64,000 bases of DNA. Origin: an uncultured Pseudomonadota bacterium (GTDB lineage: Bacteria > Pseudomonadota > Gammaproteobacteria > Steroidobacterales > Steroidobacteraceae). The notes beneath the pieces were generated by a model. It saw only the letters and a program-made list of their open reading frames with translations. It was not told the DNA's origin and did no database searches. The translations under genes and the position numbers were made by a program. The DNA lies in NCBI GenBank assembly GCA_903927005.1, contig CAIYLH010000047.1, positions 96,144 through 160,143 on the forward strand, read 5' to 3'. How positions within the stretch are numbered: the stretch's first letter is position 1; every line of letters starts with the position of its first letter. Shown here piece after piece: positions 10,367-22,057 of this stretch.

Positions 10367-11823
10367 CGCTCCATACCCGCTCGGTCGCGGAGCTCGCGGC
10401 CGGACTTGCCCGCAAGGAATTTTCGGCCGTTGAGCTCGCGCAGCATTTCCTGTCGCGTATCGAGCGATCGAACGCCGCCCTTAACGCCTATGTGACCGTG
10501 ACCGCCGAGCGTGCGCTGGCCGACGCCCGTGCCGCCGACGAGGTCCGCGCCGCCGGTCGAGCCGGCCCGCTGACTGGTATGCCGCTGGCCCATAAGGATA
10601 TTTTCTGCACTGACGGGGTCCGTACCGCCTGTGGTTCGAAGATGCTCGACAACTTCGTCGCGCCGTACGACGCAACCGTCGTCGAACGATTGCGTGCTGC
10701 CGGCACGGTCATGCTCGGCAAGACGAACATGGACGAGTTCGCGATGGGCTCGTCCAATGAGACCAGCTGGTACGGCCCGGTCAGGAATCCGTGGGACCTC
10801 AAGAAGGTTCCCGGTGGCTCCTCCGGCGGCAGTGCCGCGGTGGTCGCTGCACGCCTGGCGCCGGTTGCCACGGGTACCGATACCGGCGGCTCGATCCGCC
10901 AGCCAGCCGCGCTGGTGGGCATTTCGGGCATCAAGCCCACCTACGGCCGGGTTTCCCGCTACGGGATGATCGCCTTCGCGTCCAGCCTGGACCAGGCCGG
11001 CATCATGGCCCCGTCGGCGGAGGACTGCGCGCTGTTGCTCGGCACGATGGCCGGCTTCGATAGCCGCGATTCCACCTCGGTGGACCGGCCAGTGCCGGAT
11101 TACGTGGCCGAGCTGAACGCGCCGCTCGCGGGCGTGAGGATCGGCGTGCTGAAGGAATTCTTCGCGCATGGGCTCGAAGGTGCCACGGGCGCGCTCGTTC
11201 AGGCGGCGATCGACCAGTATCGAGCGCTCGGCGCTACGATCGTCGAGGTGAGCTGCCCGAGCCTGCCGTTGTCGGTGCCAACCTACTATGTGGTCGCGCC
11301 GGCCGAGTGCTCCTCGAACCTGTCGCGTTTCGACGGTGTGCGTTTCGGCCACCGCTGCAAGGATCCGCGTGACCTGATGGACCTGTATAAGCGCTCGCGT
11401 GGCGAGGGCTTCGGCGCCGAGGTCAAGCGTCGCATCATGACGGGCACGTACGTGCTGTCGGCGGGCTACTACGACGCCTACTACATCAAGGCGCAGAAGG
11501 TTCGCAGCCTGATCAGCGCTGAATTCAAGGCGGCGTTTGACAAGGTCGACCTGCTCATCGGCCCGACTTCGCCGAGCCCGGCCTTCGACATTGGCGCCAA
11601 GGTGGACGACCCGATCACGATGTACCTGAACGATATCTATACGATTGGCGCCAACCTCGCGGGTCTGCCGGCGATGTCCATTCCCTGCGGCTTCGACGGC
11701 ATTCTGCCGGTCGGCTTGCAGCTTATCGGTCCGCACTTCGGCGAGAGCCGACTGCTGTCGGCGGCGCACGCTTATCAGCGTCACACCGACTTCCACCGCC
11801 GGGTTCCGGCGGCGTACGCATAA
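10363..11823 (+). CDS. gatA: Glutamyl-tRNA(Gln) amidotransferase subunit A
   Basis: The 486-residue product is an amidase-signature enzyme that releases ammonia from glutamine for transamidation of Glu-tRNA(Gln) and/or Asp-tRNA(Asn). The catalytic triad is visible: K78 (LAHKDIF), S153 in [11 protein letters not shown] and S177 in [12 protein letters not shown]. It starts at GTG 10363, overlapping the gatC stop (GTGA). A tRNA-Gln gene lies in this window; whether a GlnRS makes the Gln route unnecessary cannot be judged here. Confidence 0.96.
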   Translation: MTLHTRSVAELAAGLARKEFSAVELAQHFLSRIERSNAALNAYVTVTAERALADARAADEVRAAGRAGPLTGMPLAHKDIFCTDGVRTACGSKMLDNFVAPYDATVVERLRAAGTVMLGKTNMDEFAMGSSNETSWYGPVRNPWDLKKVPGGSSGGSAAVVAARLAPVATGTDTGGSIRQPAALVGISGIKPTYGRVSRYGMIAFASSLDQAGIMAPSAEDCALLLGTMAGFDSRDSTSVDRPVPDYVAELNAPLAGVRIGVLKEFFAHGLEGATGALVQAAIDQYRALGATIVEVSCPSLPLSVPTYYVVAPAECSSNLSRFDGVRFGHRCKDPRDLMDLYKRSRGEGFGAEVKRRIMTGTYVLSAGYYDAYYIKAQKVRSLISAEFKAAFDKVDLLIGPTSPSPAFDIGAKVDDPITMYLNDIYTIGANLAGLPAMSIPCGFDGILPVGLQLIGPHFGESRLLSAAHAYQRHTDFHRRVPAAYA

Positions 11824-11834
11824 GGGTACGGACC

Positions 11835-13301
<1,467 letters not shown>

Positions 13302-14222
13302 TTGGTCGTGCACGACGGCGACATCCTCAGGCGCTTCGTGTTCGATCACTTCCCGGTGCGAGGCTACCTCGTGCGTCTGGACGCGTCGTGGCGCGCGCTC
13401 ATTGAGCATCATTCATACCCAGATGTGATTCGCGCGCCGTTGGGTGAAGCCGTGGCGGCGACGACCCTGCTCGCCGCGACGGTTAAGTTTGATGGCCGGC
13501 TGACGCTGCAGGTGCAGGGCCCTGGCCCGATGCATCTGTTGGTCGTGCAGGCGACGCCGGGGCTGGCGGTGCGTGGTGTCGCGCGCTGGCGCGGCGAACT
13601 GCCTTTGGCGCCGCTGAGCGTCGCGGCGCTGTCCGGTGGCGGCCAGATGACGGTGACGGTCGAGAGCGAGGACCATAGAAATCGCTATCAGGGCATCGTG
13701 CCGCTGCAGGGCGAGACGCTGGCGCAGTGCTTCGAGGCCTATTTTTCCCAGTCCGAGCAGCTACCGACGCGCTTGTGGCTGGCCTCGACTGGCGAGCGCG
13801 CGGCGGGCCTGCTGCTGCAGCGGTTGCCGTCAGGGGCGAGCGGCTCAGCTGCGGAGATCGAGCACTCGGCGGCTGAGGGCGATGAGGACTGGAACCGCGT
13901 GGCGCATCTTGCTGCGACCCTGAGCGATGCGGAGCTCATTGAGTTGCCGGCCGACGAGCTGCTTCACCGGTTGTTTCACGAGGAAGACATCAGGGTCTTC
14001 GAACCGGCGCCGGTCTATTTCCAGTGCACGTGCTCGCGCGATCGCGTCAACGGCATCCTGCGTTCGTTAGGCGAGCCCGAGGTGCGCGATATCCTGAAAG
14101 AGCGGGGCGACGTCGAGGTTCGCTGCGAATTCTGCAACCGCGCCTGGCAGTACGATGCAGTGGACGTCGGCGCCCTGTTTGCGGCGGCCGATCCGCTCGG
14201 CGGTCCGCGCGCGGTCCAGTAG
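13302..14222 (+). CDS. hslO: Redox-regulated chaperone Hsp33
   Basis: Hsp33 is a cytoplasmic holdase switched on by oxidation. The C-terminal zinc switch is intact: CTC near residue 244 and CEFC near 274. The N-terminal core (VFDHFPVRGYLVRLD; AATTLLAATVKFDGRLTLQVQGPGP) is typical. The product is 306 residues from TTG 13302, directly after the gatB stop; GTG 13308 is an equally plausible start (304 residues). Its end converges on mtgA with 19 bases between. Confidence 0.93.
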   Translation: MVVHDGDILRRFVFDHFPVRGYLVRLDASWRALIEHHSYPDVIRAPLGEAVAATTLLAATVKFDGRLTLQVQGPGPMHLLVVQATPGLAVRGVARWRGELPLAPLSVAALSGGGQMTVTVESEDHRNRYQGIVPLQGETLAQCFEAYFSQSEQLPTRLWLASTGERAAGLLLQRLPSGASGSAAEIEHSAAEGDEDWNRVAHLAATLSDAELIELPADELLHRLFHEEDIRVFEPAPVYFQCTCSRDRVNGILRSLGEPEVRDILKERGDVEVRCEFCNRAWQYDAVDVGALFAAADPLGGPRAVQ

Positions 14223-14241
14223 TCCAACGGCGGCGTCGCTT

Positions 14242-14952
14242 TCAGCGCCGACCGCTGTCCACACCTCGGATGTACTGCGTGCCGCCCAGCGCGTTCATCT
14301 GTCCCATGATCCAGGCCTGCCGCCGGTAGAGATAGGCGCTGGGTCGGTCTACGTGCAGGTGCGTCGGGCTCGGTAGTACGGCCGCCAGCAGTGCCGCCTG
14401 CGACTGGCTCAGCCGTTCGGGTTCGGTGTGGAAGAAGCGCGGTGCCGCGGCGCCGACGCCGTAGATGCCCGGCCCAAACTCGGCGAGGTTGAGATATACC
14501 TCGAGGATTCGCTGCTTGGGCCAGCAGATCTCGATCACAAGGGTGAGATACGCCTCCAGCCCCTTGCGCAGGTAGCTCTGGCCTGGCCAGAGGAACAGGT
14601 TCTTCGCAACCTGCTGCGAGATGGTGCTCGCCCCGCGCAGACGCTTGCCACTCTCGCGGTCCTTGATGGCCTTGTCGATCGAGTCGAAGTCAAAGCCTGG
14701 ATGGAACGCAAACTTCTGGTCTTCGGAGGCGATGACGGCGAGCTTGGCGTGTCTGGAGAGATGCTCGTAGGCCGTCCAGCGATAGTCGGCGTGGTAGCGC
14801 CAGTTGCCATCCGACCATGCCGTGACGTAGCTGTTGACGATGAAAGCGCTGGTGAGTGGCGGCACCCAGCGCATCAGCAGCACGGCGCCGACCGTCAGCG
14901 TGAAGAAGCCCCCGACGAGCCAGAACAGGGTCCTACGCAGCCAGCGCAGCAC
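14242..14952 (-). CDS. mtgA: Monofunctional biosynthetic peptidoglycan transglycosylase
   Basis: The 236-residue product has one N-terminal membrane helix (about 8-28) followed by a GT51 glycosyltransferase domain. Motifs are SEDQKFAFHPGFD (catalytic E77), RGASTISQQVAKNLFLW and WPKQRILEVYLNLAEFGPGIYGVGAAA. It polymerises glycan strands from lipid II on the outer face of the inner membrane and has no transpeptidase domain. It is downstream of the cyclophilin gene on the same strand. Confidence 0.95.
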   Translation of the reverse strand: MLRWLRRTLFWLVGGFFTLTVGAVLLMRWVPPLTSAFIVNSYVTAWSDGNWRYHADYRWTAYEHLSRHAKLAVIASEDQKFAFHPGFDFDSIDKAIKDRESGKRLRGASTISQQVAKNLFLWPGQSYLRKGLEAYLTLVIEICWPKQRILEVYLNLAEFGPGIYGVGAAAPRFFHTEPERLSQSQAALLAAVLPSPTHLHVDRPSAYLYRRQAWIMGQMNALGGTQYIRGVDSGRR

Positions 14953-14979
14953 GGTGTTGGTCGTATGGGGGCTGTGGTG

Positions 14980-15468
14980 TCAGCGCTTGACGACGGTGAC
15001 CGACTCCAGCACCACCGGCTCGACCGGAACGTCCTCATGGAAGCCCTTGGACCCGGTTTGTACGGCGGCGATCTTATCGACCACTTCCATGCCTTCCATG
15101 ACATGCGCGAACACCGCGTAGCCGGCGTTGCCGCGGCTGGGGTCGAGGAACGCGTTGTCCTTGAGGTTGACGAAGAACTGCGAGGTTGCGCTGTCCGCGT
15201 CGTTGGTGCGTGCCATCGACAGGCTGCCACGGCGGTTCTTGAGACCGTTGGAGGCCTCGTTCTTGATGGGCGCGCGAGTCTTCTTCTGGTTCATGTCGGC
15301 CGTCATCCCGCCGCCCTGAATCATGAAGTTGGGGATCACCCGATGGAATACCGTGCCGTCGAAGTGACCGGCGGCGACATAGTCGAGAAAGTTCTTGCTG
15401 GAAATAGGCGCGTCTTCGGAGTGCAGTTCGACGAGGAAGCTGCCGAGCGAGGTCTGAAACTTGAGCAC
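14980..15468 (-). CDS. ppiB: Cyclophilin-type peptidyl-prolyl cis-trans isomerase
   Basis: The 162-residue product is a single cyclophilin domain without a signal peptide, so it is cytoplasmic. The FHRVIPNFMIQGGG and SQFFVNLKDNAFLD motifs carry the catalytic arginine and the binding phenylalanine/glutamine residues. The length matches E. coli PpiB. It lies 44 bases after prmC on the same strand, so it may be carried on the hemA-prfA-prmC transcript. Confidence 0.93.
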   Translation of the reverse strand: MLKFQTSLGSFLVELHSEDAPISSKNFLDYVAAGHFDGTVFHRVIPNFMIQGGGMTADMNQKKTRAPIKNEASNGLKNRRGSLSMARTNDADSATSQFFVNLKDNAFLDPSRGNAGYAVFAHVMEGMEVVDKIAAVQTGSKGFHEDVPVEPVVLESVTVVKR

Positions 15469-15512
15469 AGGTAGTCTCCGGGCGGGCAGATCGTGCCGCC
15501 GCTTGGTTGATT

Positions 15513-16349
15513 CTAATTGCCGCAGGTGCCCTGCGTCGCACGTTCGAGTCCGGCAAGGTCACGCCGGGTCCGGATGGCCCGGAATCCAGCCGCCCGCAGT
15601 CGCTCCCGGACCGCCTCCCCTTGGCTGGAGCCATGCTCCAGGGCGAGTACGCCGCCTGCGAGCAGATGTTCGGGGGCCGCGGCGGCGATCGCAGCCAGCG
15701 CCTCAAGTCCGGTAGCGCCCGACACCAGCGCGCCGCCTGGCTCGTGCCGCAATTCCAGGGTCGCGAGATGTGGGTCGTCAGCGGCGAGGTAGGGGGGGTT
15801 GCTGACAATGACGTCGTAGCGGACGCCTGCGACTGGCCCGAACCAGTCGCCTAACAGCGTCTGGGCGTTGTTTAGGCCCAGTCGCAGTCGGTTGGACTCG
15901 GCCACCTCTAGCGCCGCGGCGCTGCTGTCGACAAGGTCCACGCTTGCGTCGGGCCGCTCTGCGGCAAGTGCCAGGCCTATCGCGCCACTGCCGGTGCCCA
16001 GGTCGAGCAGTCGTGGTGCAGTGCGATCGGCCGCGGCTTGCAGCGCTATTTCGACCAACAACTCGCTATCTGGGCGTGGCACGAGGACCGCAGGCCCGAC
16101 CTCCAGCGTCAGTGTCCAGAAATCGCGTCTACCTAGCAGGTAGGCGACCGGCTCGCCTGTGCCACGTCGTGCGATGAGTGCGGCGAACGCGGCGGTGATA
16201 TTCGGCGCGAGCGATTCCTCGGCCAGCACGATCAGGCGCGCCCGGTCGGTGTCCAGCAGGTGCGCGAGCAGTAGTTCGGCGTCGAGGCGGGGCGTTACGG
16301 AGACGCCGGCGAGGCGGGTGGCGGCGTCAGCGAGCGCGGCGCCGATCAT
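15513..16349 (-). CDS. prmC: Peptide chain release factor glutamine N5-methyltransferase
   Basis: The 278-residue product methylates the GGQ glutamine of release factors. It has a helical N-terminal domain, the SAM motif [16 protein letters not shown] (about 115-130) and the catalytic NPPY at 184-187. The ATG at 16349 overlaps the stop of prfA (ATGA), its own substrate gene, which sets the start; the longer open frame upstream is not part of the protein. Confidence 0.94.
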   Translation of the reverse strand: MIGAALADAATRLAGVSVTPRLDAELLLAHLLDTDRARLIVLAEESLAPNITAAFAALIARRGTGEPVAYLLGRRDFWTLTLEVGPAVLVPRPDSELLVEIALQAAADRTAPRLLDLGTGSGAIGLALAAERPDASVDLVDSSAAALEVAESNRLRLGLNNAQTLLGDWFGPVAGVRYDVIVSNPPYLAADDPHLATLELRHEPGGALVSGATGLEALAAIAAAAPEHLLAGGVLALEHGSSQGEAVRERLRAAGFRAIRTRRDLAGLERATQGTCGN

Positions 16350-17425
16350 TCGAGTGCGGCGAGCTCTTCCGCCTCGTGCTCGCGTGCAAGCGGGCCGAGC
16401 ACGTCGTCGAGGTCGCCCTCGATGATGTGATCGAGCTTGTACAGCGTCAGCTCGATACGGTGGTCGGTGAGCCGTCCCTGCGGGAAGTTGTAGGTGCGGA
16501 TGCGTTCGGCCCGATCGCCCGTGCCGACCTGCAGCTTGCGCGCGGCCGCCTGCTGTGAGGCCTGCTTGTCGCGCTCTGCCTGCAGTAGCCGTGACTTGAG
16601 CAGCGACATCGCGCGCGAGCGGTTCTTGTGCTGCGAGCGTTCGTCCTGACACTCGACCACGACACCGGTCGGGATGTGCGTGATGCGTACGGCCGAGTCA
16701 GTCTTGTTGACGTGCTGGCCGCCTGCGCCGGATGCGCGGTAGGTGTCGACGCGCAGGTCGCCGTCGGCGATCGGGATTTCATCGACCTCGGCCAGTTCCG
16801 GCAGGATCGCCACCGTGCAGGTCGAGGTGTGGATGCGTCCCTGTGCCTCGGTAGCCGGTACGCGCTGCACGCGGTGGGTGCCGGACTCGAATTTGAGGCG
16901 CGAGTACGCGCCTTGACCTACGAGTCGGCAGATAACCTCGCGATAGCCGCCGTGTTCGCCGCGACTCTCCGACAGCAACTCCACCTTCCAGCGCTGCGCG
17001 TCCGCGTAGCGCGAGTACATGCGCAGCAGGTCGCCGGCAAAGATCGCCGCCTCGTCGCCGCCGGTGCCGGCGCGGATCTCCAGGTAGATGTTGCCGTCGT
17101 CGTGCGGATCCTTGGGGATCAGCAGGCGTTGCAGCTGTGCTTCCGCTTCAATCAGTCGTGCTGCGACCTGACGCTGCTCGTCGACTGCCATCGCGCGCAT
17201 TTCGGGATCGGCATCGTTCGCCATGTCGGCGGCGCCACGGGCGTCGGCCTCCAGGTCGGTGAAGGCGCGGAAGTGCTGCGTGACCGGCTCGAGTTTGGCG
17301 TATTCCATCGACAGCTCGCGGAAGCGGTCGCTGCGTCCCTGCAGGGCGGGATCGGACAGCAGCCGGCCCACTTCCTCGTAGCGGTCGATGAGCCGCTCGA
17401 GGCGTCGGCGTATGGAGTCTCTCAT
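16346..17425 (-). CDS. prfA: Peptide chain release factor 1
   Basis: The 359-residue product is RF1 rather than RF2: it carries the PAT codon-recognition tripeptide (190-192, [10 protein letters not shown]) and the GGQ motif at 235-237 (SGAGGQHVN). It terminates translation at UAA and UAG. It overlaps hemA upstream and prmC downstream by four bases each. Confidence 0.96.
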   Translation of the reverse strand: MRDSIRRRLERLIDRYEEVGRLLSDPALQGRSDRFRELSMEYAKLEPVTQHFRAFTDLEADARGAADMANDADPEMRAMAVDEQRQVAARLIEAEAQLQRLLIPKDPHDDGNIYLEIRAGTGGDEAAIFAGDLLRMYSRYADAQRWKVELLSESRGEHGGYREVICRLVGQGAYSRLKFESGTHRVQRVPATEAQGRIHTSTCTVAILPELAEVDEIPIADGDLRVDTYRASGAGGQHVNKTDSAVRITHIPTGVVVECQDERSQHKNRSRAMSLLKSRLLQAERDKQASQQAAARKLQVGTGDRAERIRTYNFPQGRLTDHRIELTLYKLDHIIEGDLDDVLGPLAREHEAEELAALE

Positions 17426-18672
17426 TCGTCGTCCGCGTCGAGCTGGAACAGGCGCCGCGCGGCTGAGACCAGCGCCTCGTCACCAATTTCGCCAGCCTCG
17501 CGCAGCACGTGGCTGGGGGCGTGTACGAGCCGGTGCGTGAGCGTATCGGCGAGGTACTTCATCGCGTCCTCCGGTGTGCGGCCGGAGTGCAGCAGCCGAA
17601 CGGCCTGCTCGAGCGTCTGTGCGCGGACGTTTTCGGCGGTCGTGCGCAGTTCGCGGATCGTCGGCACGGCGTGCTGGCCGCGCAATCCAGACATGAAGCG
17701 GCCGACTTCCTCCTCGATCAGGATGCGCGCTTCGCGCGCCTCGTCCTCGCGTGCCTTGAGGTTCTGTGTGACGAAGCTCTGCAGGTCGTCGATCGTGTAG
17801 AGGTAGACATCCTCGAAGTCGCCGACACCTGGCTCAATGTCACGCGGCACGGCGATATCGACCATGAACATTGGTTTGCGGCGACGGGCGGCCAGGGCCG
17901 CGGCCACGTCGGCGGTGGTGATGACCGCGTGCGGGCTCGCGGTAGAGCTGATGACGATGTCCGCCTCGGCGAGGTGGTTTTGCAGTGCGTCGAGCGTAAT
18001 CGCCGAGCCGTTGAATTCCGCCGCCAGCGCCTGTGCGCGGTCGAGGCTGCGGTTGGCGATGATCATCTTCTTCAGGCCCTGCGAGTGCAGGTGCCGGGCG
18101 GCGAGGGCGATCGTCTCGCCGGCGCCTACCAGCAGCGCCGTGTGCTGCGAGAAGCCGGCGAAGATCTGTCGTGCGAGGCTGACGGCGGCATAGGCGACCG
18201 AGACGGCGTTGGCGCCGATGCGGGTCTCGGTGCGCACTCGCTTGGCGACCGAGAAGGTGGACTGGAACAGCCGGTTCAGCAGCGGCCCGACGGTGCCGTA
18301 GTCCTGCGCGGCGCGGTAGGCGTCCTTCAGCTGGCCGAGAATCTGCGGCTCGCCCAGCACCATGGAGTCGAGGCCCGAGGCGACCGCGAAGGCGTGTTCG
18401 ACCGCGCGCTCATCATGGTGCTCGTACAGGCAGTCGCTGAGGCTGTGGGCGACGCCGTGATAGTTGGCGAGCCAGAGGCCGAGATCGGCCGGCGCGTCGA
18501 CCACGCAGTACAGCTCGGTACGGTTGCAGGTCGAGACGATGACGTTCTCGCGGGCGCCGCCATGAGCGAGCGCCTGCAGCGCGGCAGGGAGGTGGGCGGG
18601 GTCGAAGACCACCTTCTCACGCACCTCCAGAGGTGCAGTGCGATGGTTGATCCCGACGACAACGAGGGGCAT
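17422..18672 (-). CDS. hemA: Glutamyl-tRNA reductase
   Basis: The 416-residue product performs the first step of C5 tetrapyrrole synthesis, reducing glutamyl-tRNA(Glu) to glutamate-1-semialdehyde. The nucleophilic cysteine is C49 in [25 protein letters not shown], an NADPH-binding [16 protein letters not shown] segment and a C-terminal helical dimerisation region follow. It is the first gene of the minus-strand hemA-prfA-prmC(-ppiB-mtgA) run and is divergent from the TPR lipoprotein gene. Confidence 0.96.
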   Translation of the reverse strand: MPLVVVGINHRTAPLEVREKVVFDPAHLPAALQALAHGGARENVIVSTCNRTELYCVVDAPADLGLWLANYHGVAHSLSDCLYEHHDERAVEHAFAVASGLDSMVLGEPQILGQLKDAYRAAQDYGTVGPLLNRLFQSTFSVAKRVRTETRIGANAVSVAYAAVSLARQIFAGFSQHTALLVGAGETIALAARHLHSQGLKKMIIANRSLDRAQALAAEFNGSAITLDALQNHLAEADIVISSTASPHAVITTADVAAALAARRRKPMFMVDIAVPRDIEPGVGDFEDVYLYTIDDLQSFVTQNLKAREDEAREARILIEEEVGRFMSGLRGQHAVPTIRELRTTAENVRAQTLEQAVRLLHSGRTPEDAMKYLADTLTHRLVHAPSHVLREAGEIGDEALVSAARRLFQLDADDE

Positions 18673-18772
18673 GCGTGGCCTAGGGCTGGTCGGGGGCGGG
18701 CTGGATTGTCAGGTACGCAGGCGCTGCCGGCAAGCACCGCCGTCGTCGCAGCGGTGGGTCGGGGGGCTGGGA

Positions 18773-18778
18773 TATAGT
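18773..18778 (+). promoter_or_regulatory. Possible -10 element very close to the TPR-lipoprotein start
   Basis: TATAGT lies only six bases before the ATG at 18785. If it is the -10 box, transcription would begin at or next to the A of the start codon and the mRNA would be leaderless. No convincing -35 box is present at the expected distance and no Shine-Dalgarno sequence precedes the ATG. Confidence 0.35.
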
Positions 18779-18784
18779 GCCGGC

Positions 18785-20449
18785 ATGATTCAACCACGGT
18801 TAAAGCCGCTGCGGGACGCCATGCTGGCCGCGACGCTAATGCTGCTCGGGGGCTGCGCCACGACCGGCGTGGGGCTGGCGGGCGGCTCGCTGGTAGTGGC
18901 CGAGGTGGCCCTCGAGCGGGCCGATTACGCCACCGCCGCCTCTACCTACGCCAGGGTTGCCGCCGAGCGGCACGATAACGCTCTGGCCGAGCGGGCGCTG
19001 CGTATCGCGTTCGACAACGACCAGGAGCGCACGCTGGTTGCCCTCGCCACGCAGTGGCTCAAGCGCGCGCCGAAGAACGAGACGGCACGGCGGTTCCTGG
19101 TGGTTGGTCTGCTCGAGCTCGACGACCGGCTGGCGGCAGAGCGGGAGCTCGCCATCCTGCTCGCGACGGGCTATCCGTCCCCGGCGGAGGGCTTCACCTC
19201 GCTGGGCCAGTCCTTGGCGCAGCTGCGCAACGACACCGGTGTTGCCGCCGTGATGGCGCGCCTGGCGGCCCGTTATCCGGAGGTGCCCGCCGCGGCATTG
19301 GCCGTGGCGGGCCTGTCGCTGTCGGCGGGCGATTCGCGCGGCGCCCTGGTGGCGACGGCGCGGGCGCTGGCGCTGCGGCCTGGCTGGCGCGCCGCGCGCG
19401 CGATCGAGGCGCGCGCACGGGTCGCTGGCGGCGACTGCGACGGCGGCCTGCGCGTCAGCGGCAGCCTCGCGGCTGACGCGGCCGATGGCGACCGGTTGCT
19501 CAACGCCTGGCTGCTCAGTGCCTGCGACCGGGGTGCTGAGGCGCGTGCCGCGTTCTCGGACCTGCTGGCGTCGCGAGTTGCCCGTCCCGAGGCCCTGGCG
19601 GGGCTCGCCGGATTCGATATCGACGCTCATCGCTACGATGAGGCGACGATGCGGTTGTCCGAGCTGTTGGCGAGTGGGCGTAATGGCGACCGCGCGCTGT
19701 ATGACCTCGCGCTGATTGCAGACCGGCGTGGGGAGACCCAGCGCGCGACGCTGTTGTATGCCCGTATCACCGCCGGCGGCCGAGCAGTGCCTGCGCAGTT
19801 GCGCGCTTATCGCTTGCAGCTGGAGCACGGCAATCCGCTTGGCGCCGCGCATCAGCTTGACGAATTCCTGGCCGGCGCCGCGGAATCCCGCGTGGAAGTG
19901 ACGGCTGGGCGGGCGCAGATTCTTGCCGATCAGAGTCGCGCCGATGATGCGCTGGCGCTGCTGGCGCGGGCCGGCGTGGCCTATCCCGATCGGCACGATC
20001 TGCGCTACGCGCGCGCGACCGTACTTGAGCGTGCCGGCCGCATCGACGCGGCGCTCGCTGAGCTGCGCGCGGTGGTCCGCAGTCGGCCGGCCGACCCCGT
20101 GGGTCTAAATGCGCTGGGCTACACGCTTGCCGACCATGGCCGGTCGCTGGGCGAGGCTGAAGCGCTGATTCGTTCCGCCTATGCGGTGCGCCCGGACAGC
20201 GCCGCGATCCGTGACAGCCTCGGCTGGGTCCTGCATCGGCGTGGCCGCGACGCCGAGGCGCTGCCCTGCCTGCAGCAGGCCTATAGGCTGGAGTCGGATC
20301 CGGAGATTGCCGCACACCTGGGCGAGGTGCAGTGGGCCCTCGGCGATACGACCGGCGCCGAAGCGACTTGGCGGTCGGCACTCGAGCGCGTGCCTGGCGA
20401 CGCGCGCTTGCTACAGGCGCTTGCACGTCGCGTCGGGCCGGCCTCGTGA
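18785..20449 (+). CDS. Tetratricopeptide-repeat outer-membrane lipoprotein
   Basis: The 554-residue product has a signal peptide with an LLGGC lipobox (Cys24) followed by an array of helical TPR-like repeats from about residue 35 to the end; the clearest are in the last 150 residues (LNALGYTLADHGR..LGEAEALIRSAYAVRPDSAAIRDSLGWVLHRRG type). A TPR lipoprotein between hemA and lolB is a common gammaproteobacterial arrangement (as with PA4667 of Pseudomonas). The exact role is unknown. The stop overlaps the lolB GTG start. ATG 18785 is preferred over 18821 because it keeps the basic n-region of the signal. Confidence 0.85.
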   Translation: MIQPRLKPLRDAMLAATLMLLGGCATTGVGLAGGSLVVAEVALERADYATAASTYARVAAERHDNALAERALRIAFDNDQERTLVALATQWLKRAPKNETARRFLVVGLLELDDRLAAERELAILLATGYPSPAEGFTSLGQSLAQLRNDTGVAAVMARLAARYPEVPAAALAVAGLSLSAGDSRGALVATARALALRPGWRAARAIEARARVAGGDCDGGLRVSGSLAADAADGDRLLNAWLLSACDRGAEARAAFSDLLASRVARPEALAGLAGFDIDAHRYDEATMRLSELLASGRNGDRALYDLALIADRRGETQRATLLYARITAGGRAVPAQLRAYRLQLEHGNPLGAAHQLDEFLAGAAESRVEVTAGRAQILADQSRADDALALLARAGVAYPDRHDLRYARATVLERAGRIDAALAELRAVVRSRPADPVGLNALGYTLADHGRSLGEAEALIRSAYAVRPDSAAIRDSLGWVLHRRGRDAEALPCLQQAYRLESDPEIAAHLGEVQWALGDTTGAEATWRSALERVPGDARLLQALARRVGPAS

Positions 20450-21036
20450 CCCGCGGCTGGCTCGTGTTGCTGGCCCTTGTGGCGCTGGGAGCATGCAGCC
20501 ATGCGCCGGTGCGTCAGGCGCCCATGCCTGCGCCGGCTGATGCGATCGCGCTTGCCGCGATCGAATATTGGCAGGCCTCTGGCCGGATCGCCGTACGCAC
20601 CGCGCAGGATGGGTTTAGCGCGCACTTTGATTGGCGTCAGGCCGGCGCTCGGGCTGAGCTGGGCGTGCGCGGCCCGTTCGGTGCGGGCGCAGCGCGCCTG
20701 TCGGTCGGGCCGGATTCGGTTCGCATCGAGTCCGGCAATGAGCCGCCGATGGAGGTGAGCGCGCCGTTCGAGGCGCTGGAGCCGCAACTCGTTGCGCGGT
20801 TGGGTTTCCCGTTGCCGCTGACGTCGCTGCGCTATTGGATCCTGGGAGTGCCGGCCCCGTCGCCGGCTTCTGTCGGCGACGCGCCGGCCTTCGATCAGGC
20901 GGGCTGGCACGTAGTGGCGAGCCAGTTCGCCGCCGTCGATCAGGCTCCGGGTAGTTTGCCGGCCCGCCTGGAGCTGACGCGCGGCGCTACGCGTATCCGC
21001 GTGATCGTTGATCGCTGGCGGGTCGGGGTCCCGTGA
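20446..21036 (+). CDS. lolB: Outer-membrane lipoprotein LolB
   Basis: The 196-residue lipoprotein has an ALGAC lipobox (Cys17). LolB accepts lipoproteins from LolA and inserts them into the outer membrane. WQASGRIAVRTAQDGFSAHFDWRQ and LTSLRYWILGVPAP match the family core. It starts at GTG 20446, overlapping the TPR gene stop, and its TGA overlaps the GTG of ispE. The hemA-lolB-ispE neighbourhood supports the call. Confidence 0.9.
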   Translation: MTRGWLVLLALVALGACSHAPVRQAPMPAPADAIALAAIEYWQASGRIAVRTAQDGFSAHFDWRQAGARAELGVRGPFGAGAARLSVGPDSVRIESGNEPPMEVSAPFEALEPQLVARLGFPLPLTSLRYWILGVPAPSPASVGDAPAFDQAGWHVVASQFAAVDQAPGSLPARLELTRGATRIRVIVDRWRVGVP

Positions 21037-21929
21037 GCGGCTTGCCCTGGCCGGCCCCGGCCAAGCTCAACTTGTTCCTGCACGTGACCGGCAGGCGCGC
21101 AGACGGCTATCACGAGCTGGAAACGTTGTTCCAGATCATAGACTTAGCCGATGAGATGGCGATCGAGGTCCACTTTGACGGCCGCCTCGAGCGTCTCGGC
21201 GGGGCGCCTGGCGTGGCGGCCGAGCAGGACCTTGTCGTGCGTGCGGCGCAGCTGTTGCGCGAGCGGGCGGGTAACCCGCGGCTCGGGGCAACGCTGACCC
21301 TGACCAAGCGCATCCCGCTCGGCGCCGGTCTTGGCGGCGGCAGCTCGGATGCCGCGACGACGCTGGTGGCGCTGAACGAGCTGTGGGGCCTGCATCTGAC
21401 CCTCGAGACGCTCGCGGAGCTTGGGCTCGCGCTGGGCGCGGACGTGCCGGTGTTCGTGCGTGGCGAGAATGCGGTGGCGCGGGGCATAGGCGAGCGACTG
21501 GAGCCGGTAAAGCTGCCGGAAAGAGCCTATGCAGTGCTCTTCCCGGGCACGCCGGTGGCGACCGCCGAAGTCTTCCAGGCGCCTGAATTGACAAGAAATT
21601 CTCCGTCGATCACAATGCCCGGCTTGCTCTTGCCCGGTATTGACTGCGCGGTGTTGCCCGGCCGAAACGATCTCGAGTCGGTGGTCGCCGCGCGATATCC
21701 TGTTGTGCGCGCTGCGCTCCAGTGGCTGGGCGCGCGCGGTGCGGCGCGAATGACGGGATCGGGCGCTTGTGTCTTTGCGGTCTTTGCCGATCGCGAAACG
21801 GCGCAGGCGGCGCTGGCAGATTTGCCAGCGGGATGGACAGGTTTTGCGGCCGTGGGGCTGGGGGCTTCGCCGCTGATCGCGCGACTGGCGATCGAGCGCG
21901 CTGCGGGGTCTTCGACACGGAATCGCTAG
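21033..21929 (+). CDS. ispE: 4-diphosphocytidyl-2-C-methyl-D-erythritol kinase
   Basis: IspE phosphorylates CDP-methylerythritol in the MEP isoprenoid pathway. The 298-residue product is a GHMP kinase: PAPAKLNLFLHVTGRRADGYHEL at the N-terminus, the PLGAGLGGGSSDAATT phosphate-binding loop and a C-terminal MTGSGACVFAVF motif. It starts at GTG 21033 inside the lolB stop and ends 9 bases before the tRNA-Gln gene. Confidence 0.95.
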   Translation: MSGLPWPAPAKLNLFLHVTGRRADGYHELETLFQIIDLADEMAIEVHFDGRLERLGGAPGVAAEQDLVVRAAQLLRERAGNPRLGATLTLTKRIPLGAGLGGGSSDAATTLVALNELWGLHLTLETLAELGLALGADVPVFVRGENAVARGIGERLEPVKLPERAYAVLFPGTPVATAEVFQAPELTRNSPSITMPGLLLPGIDCAVLPGRNDLESVVAARYPVVRAALQWLGARGAARMTGSGACVFAVFADRETAQAALADLPAGWTGFAAVGLGASPLIARLAIERAAGSSTRNR

Positions 21930-21938
21930 GGTTGCCGT

Positions 21939-22013
21939 TGGGGCGTAGCCAAGTGGTACGGCAGCGGGTTTTGATCCCGCCATGCGAAGGTTCGAATCCT
22001 TCCGCCCCAGCCA
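21939..22013 (+). tRNA. tRNA-Gln (anticodon TTG)
   Basis: A 75-nt cloverleaf with encoded CCA. The acceptor stem TGGGGCG pairs with CGCCCCA, the discriminator is G, the anticodon stem GCGGG/CCCGC holds loop TTTTGAT with anticodon TTG, and the T arm contains GGTTCGAATCC. A tRNA-Gln between ispE and prs is typical of gammaproteobacteria. Confidence 0.97.
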
Positions 22014-22057
22014 CTTTAAACGGTGCCTTCGGTTGAGACGTTCGCGGGGAGCATGCA

